Shown: one piece after another, positions 41,023 through 52,494 of the stretch
Layout of the letters: each line of letters starts with the position of its first letter
Position numbering within the stretch: the stretch's first letter is position 1
DNA from: a bacterium
GTDB taxonomy: Bacteria > Myxococcota > UBA727 > JAUIJE01
Length of the DNA: 64,000 nt
Direction of reading: 5' to 3'
Assembly (NCBI GenBank): GCA_030431455.1
Contig: JAUIJE010000003.1
Location: forward strand, 452,360 to 516,359
Made by a program: the position numbers and the translations under genes
Notes under the pieces: model-generated
What the model saw: the letters and a program-made list of their open reading frames with translations, nothing else
Told to the model about the DNA's origin: nothing
Database searches by the model: none

Positions 41023-42852
41023 ATGAAACGCGCGTACCGTTTGTTGTTGTGGGTGGGTCTTCTGGGCGTGACCGGATGCGCAGGGCCGGCGGGCCCTGAA
41101 GGGCCCCAGGGCGAATCGGGCACCAACGGCGAACCGGGCGAGCCCGGCGAGCCCGGCGAGCCGGGCGAGCCGGGCGAGCGGGGCGAACCCGCGCCGGGGG
41201 GGGCGGCGATTTCCGCGGTGACCCCGACGACGATCTATCTCGAACACCCCGTGCGGGTGAGCGTCTCGGGCGCGCACACCGAATGGAGCGACGGGGTCAC
41301 GGTGGACTTCGGGGCGGGCTTGGTCGTCGCGGACGTGGTCGTGGCCAGCGAAGCGGGCATCGTGGCCACGGTCACCGCCGCGGCGGATGCGCCTCTTGGC
41401 CCGCTCGATGTGACCGTCACCGACGGGGACCAAACGCTGACCTTCGCCCAAGGGGTCGAGGTCGCCGCCCCCCTCTCGCACGAGCTGTTCGATGGCACGG
41501 TCGAACAGGGAGGCGTCATCTCTGGTCTGCTCGTGCAGCACGACCTCTCCACCCCGTTCAACACCCTGTACCCCGGCAGCGTCACCCTGAGCGGCCCCGA
41601 GGGCGACGCCACCATTCGTGAGCTGAGCCCCTGGGCCGCGGACTACCTCGCGTTCATCGACGTGCACGCCGCCCCCGGCCCGGTGGACCTCGTGGTCGAG
41701 AGCGGCACCAGCGGCGCCGTCACCGTGTCCCGCAGCCCCGCCGCGCTCGACGTACAAGCTCGGAATCCAATCGCATTGGGCGCGGATGATTCCGTCACCG
41801 GGACGCTGGACGCGCCGTTGAGCACGACGCTGTACGAAGTGACCCACGCCTCCGGCGCGTTGACCCAATACACGGTGGAGAGCGCGTCGCCCTCCGCGGT
41901 GGTGGGCGTGGCCCTGCCCGGGTCCGGCAAGTTCGCCGAGGGAGGTGGCTTCGCCACCGATGGCCTGTTCGGCCTGGGGGATGCCACGGGATATCTCGTG
42001 CTCGTCAACAATGAGAGCGGCCCCCAGGACTTCACCGTGACCACCAACAGCGTGCCCACCGAAGAGGTCGAGCCCAACAATGAATGCGCCACCGCCCAGG
42101 ACCTCACCCCCCTCCCCACCACCGTGGAGGTCGCGACCCTCGCCGGGCCGCTCGACGAGGACTGGTATGTGGTGCACGTCGACCCGGCCAACGTGGGCGA
42201 CCAGCTCCAGATCGAGACCCTCGCCACGTTGATCCCCGAGATGGCCGACACCTTCATCGAGGTGTTCGCCAACGATTGCATCACCTCGATGGGACAAAGC
42301 AACGACGCGGACTTTTACGACTCCCTGTTCAGCGCGCCCATCGCCACCAACGGACCGATCTACATCCGGATCACGAACTCGCCCACCTTTGGCTACGCCG
42401 CGAGTCCCTATACATTGTTGGTCGACTTCTTTTCCGAACCGGTGACGGAGACAGAGCCCGAGACCGAACCCAATGGCACCCCCTCCGAAGCGCTCGCCAA
42501 CAATGCCTTTGCCCTCGACGACAGCGCGGCCTTGACCGGGACCGTGAGCACCGCCGGAGAACTTGACATCTTCGCCGTCACCCTCGCCGCGCCGGGGACG
42601 CTCACCGCCACCACCACCGCGGGCGGCGCCGACACCTGCGCACCGATGGGCGCCATCGACTCGTTCATCACCCTGTTCGACACCGACGGCACCACCACCC
42701 TCGCCTCCAACGAGGACCTCGGTCCCTCCTACTGCTCCGAGGCCAGCGCGGCGGTCGCCGCCGGCACCTACTACGTGCAGGTCCAAGGCTCACCGCAGTA
42801 TTGCCCCGCCTGCACGTTCGACTACGGCTTGACCCTCACCGTCACCCCCTGA
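41023..42852 (+). CDS. Collagen-like lipoprotein with C-terminal pre-peptidase-type domains
   Basis: 609 residues, MKRAYRLLLWVGLLGVTGCA (lipobox VTGCA). Residues 20-56 are Gly-X-Y repeats (GPAGPEGPQGES, GEPGEPGEPGEPGE), a bacterial collagen-like stalk encoded by 9-bp units. Next come IPT/TIG-like beta domains (ISAVTPTTIYLEHPVRVSVS), then two blocks opening with VEPNNECATAQDLTPLP and TEPNGTPSEALANNAFALDD with YYVQVQGSP. These fit the bacterial pre-peptidase C-terminal (PPC) domain pattern. Likely displayed at the cell surface; ligand unknown. Confidence 0.8.
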   Translation: MKRAYRLLLWVGLLGVTGCAGPAGPEGPQGESGTNGEPGEPGEPGEPGEPGERGEPAPGGAAISAVTPTTIYLEHPVRVSVSGAHTEWSDGVTVDFGAGLVVADVVVASEAGIVATVTAAADAPLGPLDVTVTDGDQTLTFAQGVEVAAPLSHELFDGTVEQGGVISGLLVQHDLSTPFNTLYPGSVTLSGPEGDATIRELSPWAADYLAFIDVHAAPGPVDLVVESGTSGAVTVSRSPAALDVQARNPIALGADDSVTGTLDAPLSTTLYEVTHASGALTQYTVESASPSAVVGVALPGSGKFAEGGGFATDGLFGLGDATGYLVLVNNESGPQDFTVTTNSVPTEEVEPNNECATAQDLTPLPTTVEVATLAGPLDEDWYVVHVDPANVGDQLQIETLATLIPEMADTFIEVFANDCITSMGQSNDADFYDSLFSAPIATNGPIYIRITNSPTFGYAASPYTLLVDFFSEPVTETEPETEPNGTPSEALANNAFALDDSAALTGTVSTAGELDIFAVTLAAPGTLTATTTAGGADTCAPMGAIDSFITLFDTDGTTTLASNEDLGPSYCSEASAAVAAGTYYVQVQGSPQYCPACTFDYGLTLTVTP

Positions 42853-42925
42853 CCTCCGCTTCCTTCCGCCGTCCCGGTCGTCGACCCCGTTTGGTCATCC
42901 CGCGCGGCTGTGACAGCCTTTGACC

Positions 42926-43315
42926 ATGCGCGGCGTGAACACTCTGTGGCTTTGCCTGCTCTTGACCTCGTGGGCGAGCGGCTGCACGACCGCGGATGCG
43001 GAGCGTTTCTCCCCTGACGAGGCGGGGGCCACCCGGGCGGTGCAAACGCGCCTGGGCGACATCAAGACGTGCTGGAAAGAGACCGACGCGCGGTTCGACC
43101 ACGCGGTGGCCCCCAGGCTCACCGTGCACGTCGAGACCAACGGCGCGTCGTTGTTGACCTTCGCGCACCCGGCCCACCGCAGACACCCCCTCGGGGCCTG
43201 CATTCTCTCCCATCTCGACGACATCACCTTCACCCCGCCGACCACCGCCCAGCACTTTGTGTTGCCGGTGGACTTCACCGAACGCCCCGCGTCCACCAAG
43301 GAGACGAGCCCATGA
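42926..43315 (+). CDS. Small lipoprotein, AgmX/PglI-like C-terminal pattern
   Basis: 129 residues, MRGVNTLWLCLLLTSWASGC, with lipobox ASGC. The body (VQTRLGDIKTCWKETDARFD; RLTVHVETNGASLLTFAHPA; LGACILSHLDDITFTPPTTA) resembles the short C-terminal module seen in myxobacterial AgmX/PglI-type proteins, where two Cys (KTCW, GACI) form a disulfide. It overlaps the CoA-transferase gene by ATGA at 43312, so the two are translationally coupled even though their functions look unrelated. Confidence 0.65.
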   Translation: MRGVNTLWLCLLLTSWASGCTTADAERFSPDEAGATRAVQTRLGDIKTCWKETDARFDHAVAPRLTVHVETNGASLLTFAHPAHRRHPLGACILSHLDDITFTPPTTAQHFVLPVDFTERPASTKETSP

Positions 43316-43947
43316 CCTGGGACCGCGACGACATGGCCACCCGGGCCGCCCAAGAACTGTCCGACGGCGACACCGTCAATCTCGGCATCGGCATCCCCAC
43401 CCTCGTGGCCAATCACCTCGGACAGAAGGACGTGATGCTGCACTCCGAGAACGGCCTGCTCGGCATGGGGCCTTTTCCCTACGAAGGCGAAGAGGACCCC
43501 CAGGTGATCAACGCGGGCAAACAGCTTGTCACCATTGTGGACGGGGGCTCGACCTTCGACTCGCCGCTCTCCTTCGCGATGATCCGCGGGGGTCACGTCG
43601 ACGTGGCCATCCTCGGGGCGATGCAGGTCGACCAACACGGCGACATCGCCAACTGGCAGATCCCGGGCAAGAAGGTCACCGGGATGGGCGGGGCCATGGA
43701 CCTGGTCTCGGGCGCCAAGCGGGTCATCGCCCTGATGACCCACGCGAACAAGAACGGCGAAAGCAAGCTGCTCGCGAAATGCACCCTGCCCCTCACCGGG
43801 GTGGGCTGCGTGAGCCGCGTGATCACCGACCTCGCGGTGCTCGATGTCGACCGGGACGCGGGCACGTTTGTCCTCGTCGAGTGCGCCCCCGGCATCGGTG
43901 TCGACGAGGTCAAACAGAAGACGGCAGGAGCGCTCCGTGTCCCTTGA
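43312..43947 (+). CDS. 3-oxoacid CoA-transferase, subunit B
   Basis: 211 residues, MTWDRDDMATRAAQELSDGD. It has VNLGIGIPTLVANHL, the catalytic Glu motif LHSENGLLGMGPFP (Glu forms the acyl-CoA thioester), FDSPLSFAMIRGGHVDVAIL and GAMQVDQHGDIANWQIPGKK. This matches the B (beta) subunit of SCOT/AtoDA-type acetoacetate or succinyl-CoA:3-oxoacid transferases. The A subunit normally encoded directly upstream is absent; a lipoprotein gene occupies its place. It overlaps the desaturase gene start at 43937. Activity would need an A subunit encoded elsewhere. Confidence 0.88.
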   Translation: MTWDRDDMATRAAQELSDGDTVNLGIGIPTLVANHLGQKDVMLHSENGLLGMGPFPYEGEEDPQVINAGKQLVTIVDGGSTFDSPLSFAMIRGGHVDVAILGAMQVDQHGDIANWQIPGKKVTGMGGAMDLVSGAKRVIALMTHANKNGESKLLAKCTLPLTGVGCVSRVITDLAVLDVDRDAGTFVLVECAPGIGVDEVKQKTAGALRVP

Positions 43948-44902
43948 TGTCCCGGTCGCGGAGAGCTACGCGCCCGACGGCGCGCTCAGCCTCGAGCAGC
44001 GCCGCGCCCTCAGCGAAAAACGCGGCGACAAGAGCGCGCGCCGGCTCGTGGCCCAGCTCGTCCTCGCCGGGGCCACGTTTGTGCTCGGCTGGTTCGCCTG
44101 GGGCACGGTGTGGTTTTGGCCCGCGGTGGCCCTGCACGGGTTGACCCAGGTGGGCTTTTTCGGGGCCATGCACGAGGCGGGTCATCTCACCGCGTTCTCG
44201 TCCCGGGGTGGCAACGTCTTGGCCGGCTGGGTGGCGTCGCTGTTTCAGCTGATGAGCCCGGCCCTGTTCCGGGCGTTTCATTTTGCCCACCACCGGCACA
44301 CCCACGAGCTCGAGCACGACCCCGAGCTCGCGGGCATGAAGATGATGATGGGCTGGCCGCGTCACGTGGTCTGGCTTGTCACCATTTCCGGGCTGCCCAT
44401 CTTGATGGCCCGCAGCGGGTGGATGGTGTTCGCCGCGATCACGCCCCCCTTCGCGGACAAGGCCTGGGAGGCGGTGTTGCCCTTCGTGCGCAAAGAGCAG
44501 CGAAGCCTAATCGGCCGGGAGGCGCGCCTGCTCCTGTTGGTGCACGCGGCAATCATCGCCGCCGCGGTCCTGCTCGAGCCGCGGCTCTACGTGTTCTTGC
44601 TCGGCCTCGTGTTCGGTCACGCGTTCTTGTCGCTGCACATCACCTGCGAACACCGCGGTCTGCCCGACGAGGGCAACATCTTTGACAAGACCCGTTCGAT
44701 CGCCGCCCCCGCCCCCTGGCGCTGGCTGTTGTGGAACATGTCGTACCACGCCGAACACCACGCCTGGCCGCACATCCCCTGGCACCGGCTGGGCGAGGTG
44801 CACGCGCTGGTCAAAGACCGCCTGCCCCACAAGGACAGTGGCATTGTGGGGCTGCACCTGCGCCACGGCCGGGACAAAGCCGTGGCGCAGATTTCTGCTT
44901 AG
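43937..44902 (+). CDS. Membrane fatty-acid desaturase family protein
   Basis: 321 residues from GTG 43937 after GCAGGAG, starting VSLDVPVAESYAPDG. Three histidine boxes typical of membrane di-iron desaturases are present: HEAGH (about residue 78), HFAHHRHTHE (about residue 116) and YHAEHHAWPHIPWH (about residue 272). Hydrophobic helices lie between them (QLVLAGATFVLGWFAWGTVW; LLLLVHAAIIAAAVLL; YVFLLGLVFGHAFLSLHITC). It probably introduces a double bond or hydroxyl into fatty acyl or carotenoid-type chains. The start overlaps the CoA-transferase gene by 11 bp. Confidence 0.88.
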   Translation: MSLDVPVAESYAPDGALSLEQRRALSEKRGDKSARRLVAQLVLAGATFVLGWFAWGTVWFWPAVALHGLTQVGFFGAMHEAGHLTAFSSRGGNVLAGWVASLFQLMSPALFRAFHFAHHRHTHELEHDPELAGMKMMMGWPRHVVWLVTISGLPILMARSGWMVFAAITPPFADKAWEAVLPFVRKEQRSLIGREARLLLLVHAAIIAAAVLLEPRLYVFLLGLVFGHAFLSLHITCEHRGLPDEGNIFDKTRSIAAPAPWRWLLWNMSYHAEHHAWPHIPWHRLGEVHALVKDRLPHKDSGIVGLHLRHGRDKAVAQISA

Positions 44903-44910
44903 ATCCACGT

Positions 44911-46986
44911 CTAGTCGAACAGCGTTCCGCCCAGTTCTTCGAGCAGGAAGTTCGGGTGACCGGCCACGAACGTGTCTTGGTCGTTGTACTCGAGACTCCC
45001 GTCCTCGTTGCGCCGCATCATCTCGTTGAACGCGCCGAACCGCTCAAGCTGCTCAGGGCTGAGCCGGTGCAACCGCTCGAACATCTGCTCGGCGGACAGG
45101 TCGGTGCCGCCCGGGCCCTGCCCACGCCCGAGGGTCTCGAGCAACGGCGCGGTGGGCTCGCGGAACCCGGCCAAGACCTCGGCCTGGTCGCTGGTGAAAC
45201 CCATGGCCTCGAACTGTGACTGGGCCGCGGCTTGGTAGGCGTTGTTCTCGCGGATGTTGTCGCGGATGGCGAGCCCGAGGCCGGCCGCGTCGGCGGCGAG
45301 GGTGATGAGGCCCCCGGCCCGGCGGAGCGCGGCCCGGCCCATGGTGGACAGCACCGCGCCGGTGGCGCCCAAGAACGACGTCGCCGCGCGTGCAGGGTCA
45401 TTGTTGCCGAGCGCGGCCAGCCCACTGAGCCCGTCGAAGATCGCCCCCGCCCGGCCGAGAGACGCGCTCGCGGCCCCCGCCACCCGGCGGGCGTAGCGGC
45501 CCTGCAGCGTGGTGGTGTGCAGCAGGGCCCCGGACACCACCCCGGCGCCGGCCCCGAGGCCTTTGACCGCGGCTTCGCTCACTTGGCGAATGCCGTCGGC
45601 GCTGCCCAGGTTGACCAGGGCGGTGCCCACCCCGAGGATGCCCCCGAGGTTGCGCGCCCCCGGGCTGTCGATGTTGCCGAGGGTGCTGCCCAGGGTGGCC
45701 ATGCTCGCGGTGAGCCCAGACACATTGGTCTGGTCGGTGATGTCGAGCATCGCCGAACGCACCGCGGGGTCTTCGAGACCATCCAGGCCCAACGCCGCGG
45801 CGTGCGGCCCGGCGGCGTCGAGGACCGCCTCCCGGTCGGCGCGGCCGTCGGCCCCGAGGATGGCGTTGCCCATGCTCGCGGTGATCGCCTCGGACACGCC
45901 CTCGTGCGAAATGTCGAGGTGGGGCGGCAGCTGGCCCGGGGGGGAGGTGCGCATCGCGTCCACGAGGTGGTCGGCCCCGGCGTCGGTGCGCAACGCGTCG
46001 GGCACCCCTTCGCGGATGGCGTTGCGGATGCCGGGCGCGCCCGGCGCGCCGTCTTGCATAAACGCGTCGGTGGCGCCGTGCTCGCGGGTGGACTCCATCG
46101 CCCCGGCCACGTCGAGCAACCGGCCGGAGGCCGCCTCATATTGTGCATAGGCGTCCGCGGCCTCGGCCCGGAACCGGTCTTGTACCTGTTGGCGTTGCTC
46201 GGGGCTCAGGGCATCGCCGTGGGCGGCCATGAAGGTGCTCATGCGGCCCTCGACCGCCTGCACCTGCTGGCGGGCGGCCGCGAAGTCGCGCTGCACCTGG
46301 TCCGCGCCTTGGGTGAAGCCGGTCATGACCTCGCGGGCCATGGTGTTGGTCGGCGCGCCGACGCCCCCGCGGTCGTACAGCGATTGGGCAAAATCCACCG
46401 CGAAGTCCGCGCCCCGGCCCTCGGCGACCATGTTCTGCACCGCGGTCTGCATCCCGGGGGGCGGCCTGGTGTCGGGGTCGAACTGGTGCTCGGCCACGTA
46501 GTCGGCGGCGGCCTCGGCCATCACCCGCGTGCCCTCGGGGCCCGCGGCCTCGGCCCGGGCGGCGATGGCGTCCATCGCCTCCTGGGTCACGGCCGGGTCT
46601 TGGGCCTCGTAGGCCCGGTCCATCTGTTCGCGGGTGTACTGCTCCAGCGCTGCAGGGGCATTGGGATCGGTCACCTCTTGCAGACCCGCGGCAGGGGCCA
46701 CGGCTTCGGCCGGCACCTCGCCCGCGGTCTTGGCCACGGTCCCCGCCTCCAGCGCCACCCGGGCGTTGGCCTCCTGCGCCACCACCGCCTCGCGGGTGGC
46801 GCGCACGGTCTCGGCATCGGCGGGGGGGGGCGTGGCGGCGGCCGGGTCCGCGACCGCGGGATCGGCGGTGCGGGTGTCGGCCGCGGTGGGGGTGGGTTGG
46901 GGGGTTTCGGTGCGTTGGGTGCGATCGGCAGAATCGGGCCGCGAGGTGGTGGTGCGGCCGGCGCCGCCGGAAACTGAATCAACCAT
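44911..46986 (-). CDS. Large Ala-rich protein, candidate secreted effector or translocator
   Basis: 691 residues, MVDSVSGGAGRTTTSRPDSA. The N-terminal 65 residues are disordered and Thr/Pro/Asp-rich (RTQRTETPQPTPTAADTRTA), as in the 19938 protein. The middle is helical with Ala/Gln-rich segments (QVQRDFAAARQQVQAVEGRM). Residues about 470-600 contain Gly/Ala-rich hydrophobic blocks (NLGGILGVGTALVNLGSADG; GAGVVSGALLHTTT; SFLGATGAVLSTMGRAALRR; AGGLITLAADAAGLGLAIRD) that could insert in membranes. An acidic tail ends the protein. No family recognised. A type III-like substrate is suggested only by analogy with its counterpart near the SctI-like gene. Confidence 0.65.
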   Translation of the reverse strand: MVDSVSGGAGRTTTSRPDSADRTQRTETPQPTPTAADTRTADPAVADPAAATPPPADAETVRATREAVVAQEANARVALEAGTVAKTAGEVPAEAVAPAAGLQEVTDPNAPAALEQYTREQMDRAYEAQDPAVTQEAMDAIAARAEAAGPEGTRVMAEAAADYVAEHQFDPDTRPPPGMQTAVQNMVAEGRGADFAVDFAQSLYDRGGVGAPTNTMAREVMTGFTQGADQVQRDFAAARQQVQAVEGRMSTFMAAHGDALSPEQRQQVQDRFRAEAADAYAQYEAASGRLLDVAGAMESTREHGATDAFMQDGAPGAPGIRNAIREGVPDALRTDAGADHLVDAMRTSPPGQLPPHLDISHEGVSEAITASMGNAILGADGRADREAVLDAAGPHAAALGLDGLEDPAVRSAMLDITDQTNVSGLTASMATLGSTLGNIDSPGARNLGGILGVGTALVNLGSADGIRQVSEAAVKGLGAGAGVVSGALLHTTTLQGRYARRVAGAASASLGRAGAIFDGLSGLAALGNNDPARAATSFLGATGAVLSTMGRAALRRAGGLITLAADAAGLGLAIRDNIRENNAYQAAAQSQFEAMGFTSDQAEVLAGFREPTAPLLETLGRGQGPGGTDLSAEQMFERLHRLSPEQLERFGAFNEMMRRNEDGSLEYNDQDTFVAGHPNFLLEELGGTLFD

Positions 46987-47104
46987 GTGGGGACCTTGGG
47001 GGAACGGGTGTGTGGGCGTTCTCCGCGGTTATCGGCGCCCCGCCCGCGCCGGCCGGTGCGATCCCATGGGGCAGGTGACCGACCGTCATTCGGCCCGGGC
47101 CGTC

Positions 47105-48397
47105 CTACTGCGGGAACGAGCCGCGGGGGAACGGCTCGGGTTCGCCGGCCGACGACCGGAACTCGCAAGGCACACAGCCTTGCGACATGCACACCCCCTC
47201 CCGGAGGGCGGGGGGCAGTCGTTCCAAAATCAAGTTGAACGAGGCCGCGATGCTGAACCGGAAATGGCCCGCCTCGTCGGACATCTCGCGCGACCGGGCC
47301 CCGATGTCGGGGAGCGCGGCCATGATCGCGGGCGCGACCTCGTCGCGGAACCGCGCAGGGTCACCGTCGGCCGCGCGCCAAAACAGGCGCGTCAGCGGCG
47401 GGCCCACCTCGTAGGGCTGGTGGGTCATGGTGACTTCTTGGAAGGTGCGCTCGCGCACGGGTTCGATCAGGCCACAACCGAAGGGGAAGAAGGGCAGCGA
47501 GGGGTCCAAGTCGTTGTCCTGGTCCCAGTACCATTGGCGCTCCTCCTCGTCGAGGTAGAGCTCATGGTAGATGTTGGCTTGTCCCGCGTAGGCCCCGCCG
47601 AACAGGTTGGCCATGCCCTCGTCGAACGCGCGGTACCGCAACATGTCCTCCCCCGCGATGTGGGTGGCGTCCAACAGCGTGAAGGGGTCGTTGCGGTCCC
47701 ACTCCATCTCCACCAATACGCGCAGCCACGCGTCCCAGGCGCCGTTCACCACCACGTTGTGGAACATGTAGCGGTGGCTGAGCTCGTGGGCGAGCACGCC
47801 GCCCCCGTACGACACCGGCACCGCCTCGGGGTCCCGCCCCGCGAGGGTGATGGCGTCGCCCAAGGGCTGGTAGGAAATCTGTGAATAGGCAAAGTCGAAC
47901 AGGTCGATGGGCAGCGCGGCCCGCAAGGTCAGCACCGGCTCCCAGCTCACCAACGCCGGGGTCTCGGCCGGGACCCCGGTGGCGCCCCACGCTTGGAACG
48001 TCTCCTGGATGTTCTCGAGGTGGAACATCAGGGTCAGCAGCTGCAGGCTCATGTCGTCGCGCGCCCGGTACTGGGCGGTGTAGGGGTCATAGTCGAGCCG
48101 CAGGTCGGTGGGCGCCCCGGTGGACAGGCGGGCCTCGTCCGTCAACGGGCCCCACGCGGGCATGTCGTCGTCGGGGGTGAGCGGCCACAGGGGCTCATAG
48201 GTGAACACCGCGCCCCCGCGCACGTGGTACCGCTCGCCCTCGCCCCGGGTCAGGTCGACCACGTGGTGCAACGTCTCGGTGCGCAGCTCGTAGCCGGCCT
48301 CCCCGTCAAAGCGCATGACCTCGACCGCCACGTCCCCGCCCCGGGGCGCGCACCCGCCCACCACCACACACACCGTGAGCCAACGCCAACCGCCCAT
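47105..48397 (-). CDS. HExxH zinc metallopeptidase-like lipoprotein
   Basis: 430 residues, MGGWRWLTVCVVVGGCAPRG (lipobox VVGGC). The motif GGGVLAHELSHRYMF carries HExxH at about residue 206. A downstream RAFDEGMANLFGG supplies the Glu expected as third zinc ligand in gluzincins. The flanking domains show no other family signature. It is probably an envelope-anchored peptidase. The gene ends in front of the effector-like gene at 46986 and is separated from the box operon by a strong terminator. Confidence 0.75.
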   Translation of the reverse strand: MGGWRWLTVCVVVGGCAPRGGDVAVEVMRFDGEAGYELRTETLHHVVDLTRGEGERYHVRGGAVFTYEPLWPLTPDDDMPAWGPLTDEARLSTGAPTDLRLDYDPYTAQYRARDDMSLQLLTLMFHLENIQETFQAWGATGVPAETPALVSWEPVLTLRAALPIDLFDFAYSQISYQPLGDAITLAGRDPEAVPVSYGGGVLAHELSHRYMFHNVVVNGAWDAWLRVLVEMEWDRNDPFTLLDATHIAGEDMLRYRAFDEGMANLFGGAYAGQANIYHELYLDEEERQWYWDQDNDLDPSLPFFPFGCGLIEPVRERTFQEVTMTHQPYEVGPPLTRLFWRAADGDPARFRDEVAPAIMAALPDIGARSREMSDEAGHFRFSIAASFNLILERLPPALREGVCMSQGCVPCEFRSSAGEPEPFPRGSFPQ

Positions 48398-48420
48398 GAC
48401 GCGATTGTACCTGTCGCCAC

Positions 48421-48451
48421 AAAAAAAGCCCCCGCACCCGCGGAGGCTTTT
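48421..48451 (-). terminator. Rho-independent terminator of the box operon
   Basis: On the minus strand a 12-bp stem (with one G-U pair and a 4-base loop) is followed by seven T. It lies 20 bp after the boxB stop at 48471 and before the metallopeptidase gene. It is the clearest intrinsic terminator in the window. Confidence 0.88.
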
Positions 48452-48470
48452 CGCGCCAAGCGCGACGTGG

Positions 48471-49889
<1,419 letters not shown>

Positions 49890-49898
49890 GGGGTCCTC

Positions 49899-50282
49899 CT
49901 AGGTGGATTCGGGGGATGAAGGGGCGGTGGGGTTGTTCTTCTGGGAGTCGCTGTTGAGCAAGGCCTGGCAGGGCCACTCCTTTTCGCCGATGCCCATGCC
50001 GAGGGGCTGGGCATCGCTGTAGTCGTGATTGCACTCGACGAGATAGCTGGCCTGTTGGTCGCAGCCCCGCACGCCGAAGACGTGCCGGGCGTATTTCTGT
50101 TCGTAGACCGCGGCCCCGAGCTCCATCGCGGTGAGCTTTTCGCGGTCACACTGCAGGTCAAACGACGCGCGCTCGAGCACCGTCTTCTCCGCCTCGGTGC
50201 GGATGTGGGTGCGCACCTCGTCCATGGTGACGCAGCTGGCCACGAGGCCGAGGGCGAACAGCGGCAAGCACACGCGAATCAC
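49899..50282 (-). CDS. Lipoprotein embedded in the box operon
   Basis: 127 residues from GTG 50282, 1 bp after the boxC stop: VIRVCLPLFALGLVASCVTM with lipobox LVASC. The mature part has VRTHIRTEAEKTVLERASFD, then LQCDREKLTAMELGAAVYEQ and ARHVFGVRGCDQQASYLVEC, with paired Cys. This repeating Cys/Glu pattern occurs in small myxobacterial envelope lipoproteins. Its stop overlaps the boxB ribosome site, so all three genes are co-transcribed and probably coupled. An outer-membrane role in aromatic acid uptake is possible but unsupported. Confidence 0.75.
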   Translation of the reverse strand: MIRVCLPLFALGLVASCVTMDEVRTHIRTEAEKTVLERASFDLQCDREKLTAMELGAAVYEQKYARHVFGVRGCDQQASYLVECNHDYSDAQPLGMGIGEKEWPCQALLNSDSQKNNPTAPSSPEST

Positions 50283-50283
50283 G

Positions 50284-51933
<1,650 letters not shown>

Positions 51934-51952
51934 GATCTCTCTCCTTGGGTCT

Positions 51953-51996
51953 GCACTATAGTGCGTTTTCACACACCGGCAACAGAACTATAGTTC
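51953..51996. promoter_or_regulatory. Paired palindromes upstream of the box operon
   Basis: Two perfect 12-bp palindromes, GCACTATAGTGC (51953-51964) and GAACTATAGTTC (51985-51996), share the core ACTATAGT and have centres 32 bp apart, about three helical turns. The first begins 20 bp upstream of the boxC ATG. They look like a double operator for a dimeric regulator; no regulator gene of the box type lies next to them. Confidence 0.55.
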
Positions 51997-52494
51997 ATCC
52001 ACCGACTGGCTGGTAGCGGGCGCGGCCCCGGAAGAGAGACCAGTAAAAGTCATTTAAAAACAAAGGGTTAGCGCAACTCGCCCGAGGGCCCACCCCCGCC
52101 ACCGCCTTGGCCCCGGCCGGGCGAACCCGTCCCGCCCCCCGCGCCGCGCGGGTGACCCCAGGAGGAGACCATCCGCCTGCGTGCGCTCCGGATGCGCGGG
52201 GCGGCCCCTCACATCAGATCCGGGCGCCGGCGCCGCGGGTTGCGGTGCGGGCCCATTTCCCATGTAAAAACAAGGGCTTCACGCAGATCTCGAGCACCGG
52301 GCCCGGCCGCCGAAACCAGCGCTGATTTGCGCCAACTTGCGCAAACCAGCCCCGTCACCGGCCGGCCCCCGTCCGCCCGGGTGTCGGCCCGGCGGCCCAG
52401 CGCCCCGCAATCGCACCGGAATTCGCCACCGCCCGCGAGCCGGGGCGGTTGGACCAGCGCTTGAAGACCCCCCCGCCAACAACTGGAGGAAACC
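51997..52494. other. Gene-free divergent region with a hairpin
   Basis: About 500 bp between the box operator and the lipoprotein at 52495. A 7-bp inverted repeat TTTGCGC-N6-GCGCAAA lies at 52326-52345, extended by GCTG/CAGC arms to 52321-52350. An AT-rich patch near 52046-52068 could belong to a promoter. Short open frames here lack codon bias and ribosome sites. Confidence 0.5.

Noticed and set aside
40525..42786. 753-codon minus-strand open frame
   Set aside because: It covers the opposite strand of the collagen-like lipoprotein and the N-terminus of the TPR-like gene in another frame; no domain, ribosome site or codon bias.
45232..46977. 581-codon plus-strand open frame
   Set aside because: Antisense of the 691-residue Ala-rich protein; Gly/His/Arg/Val composition and no family features.
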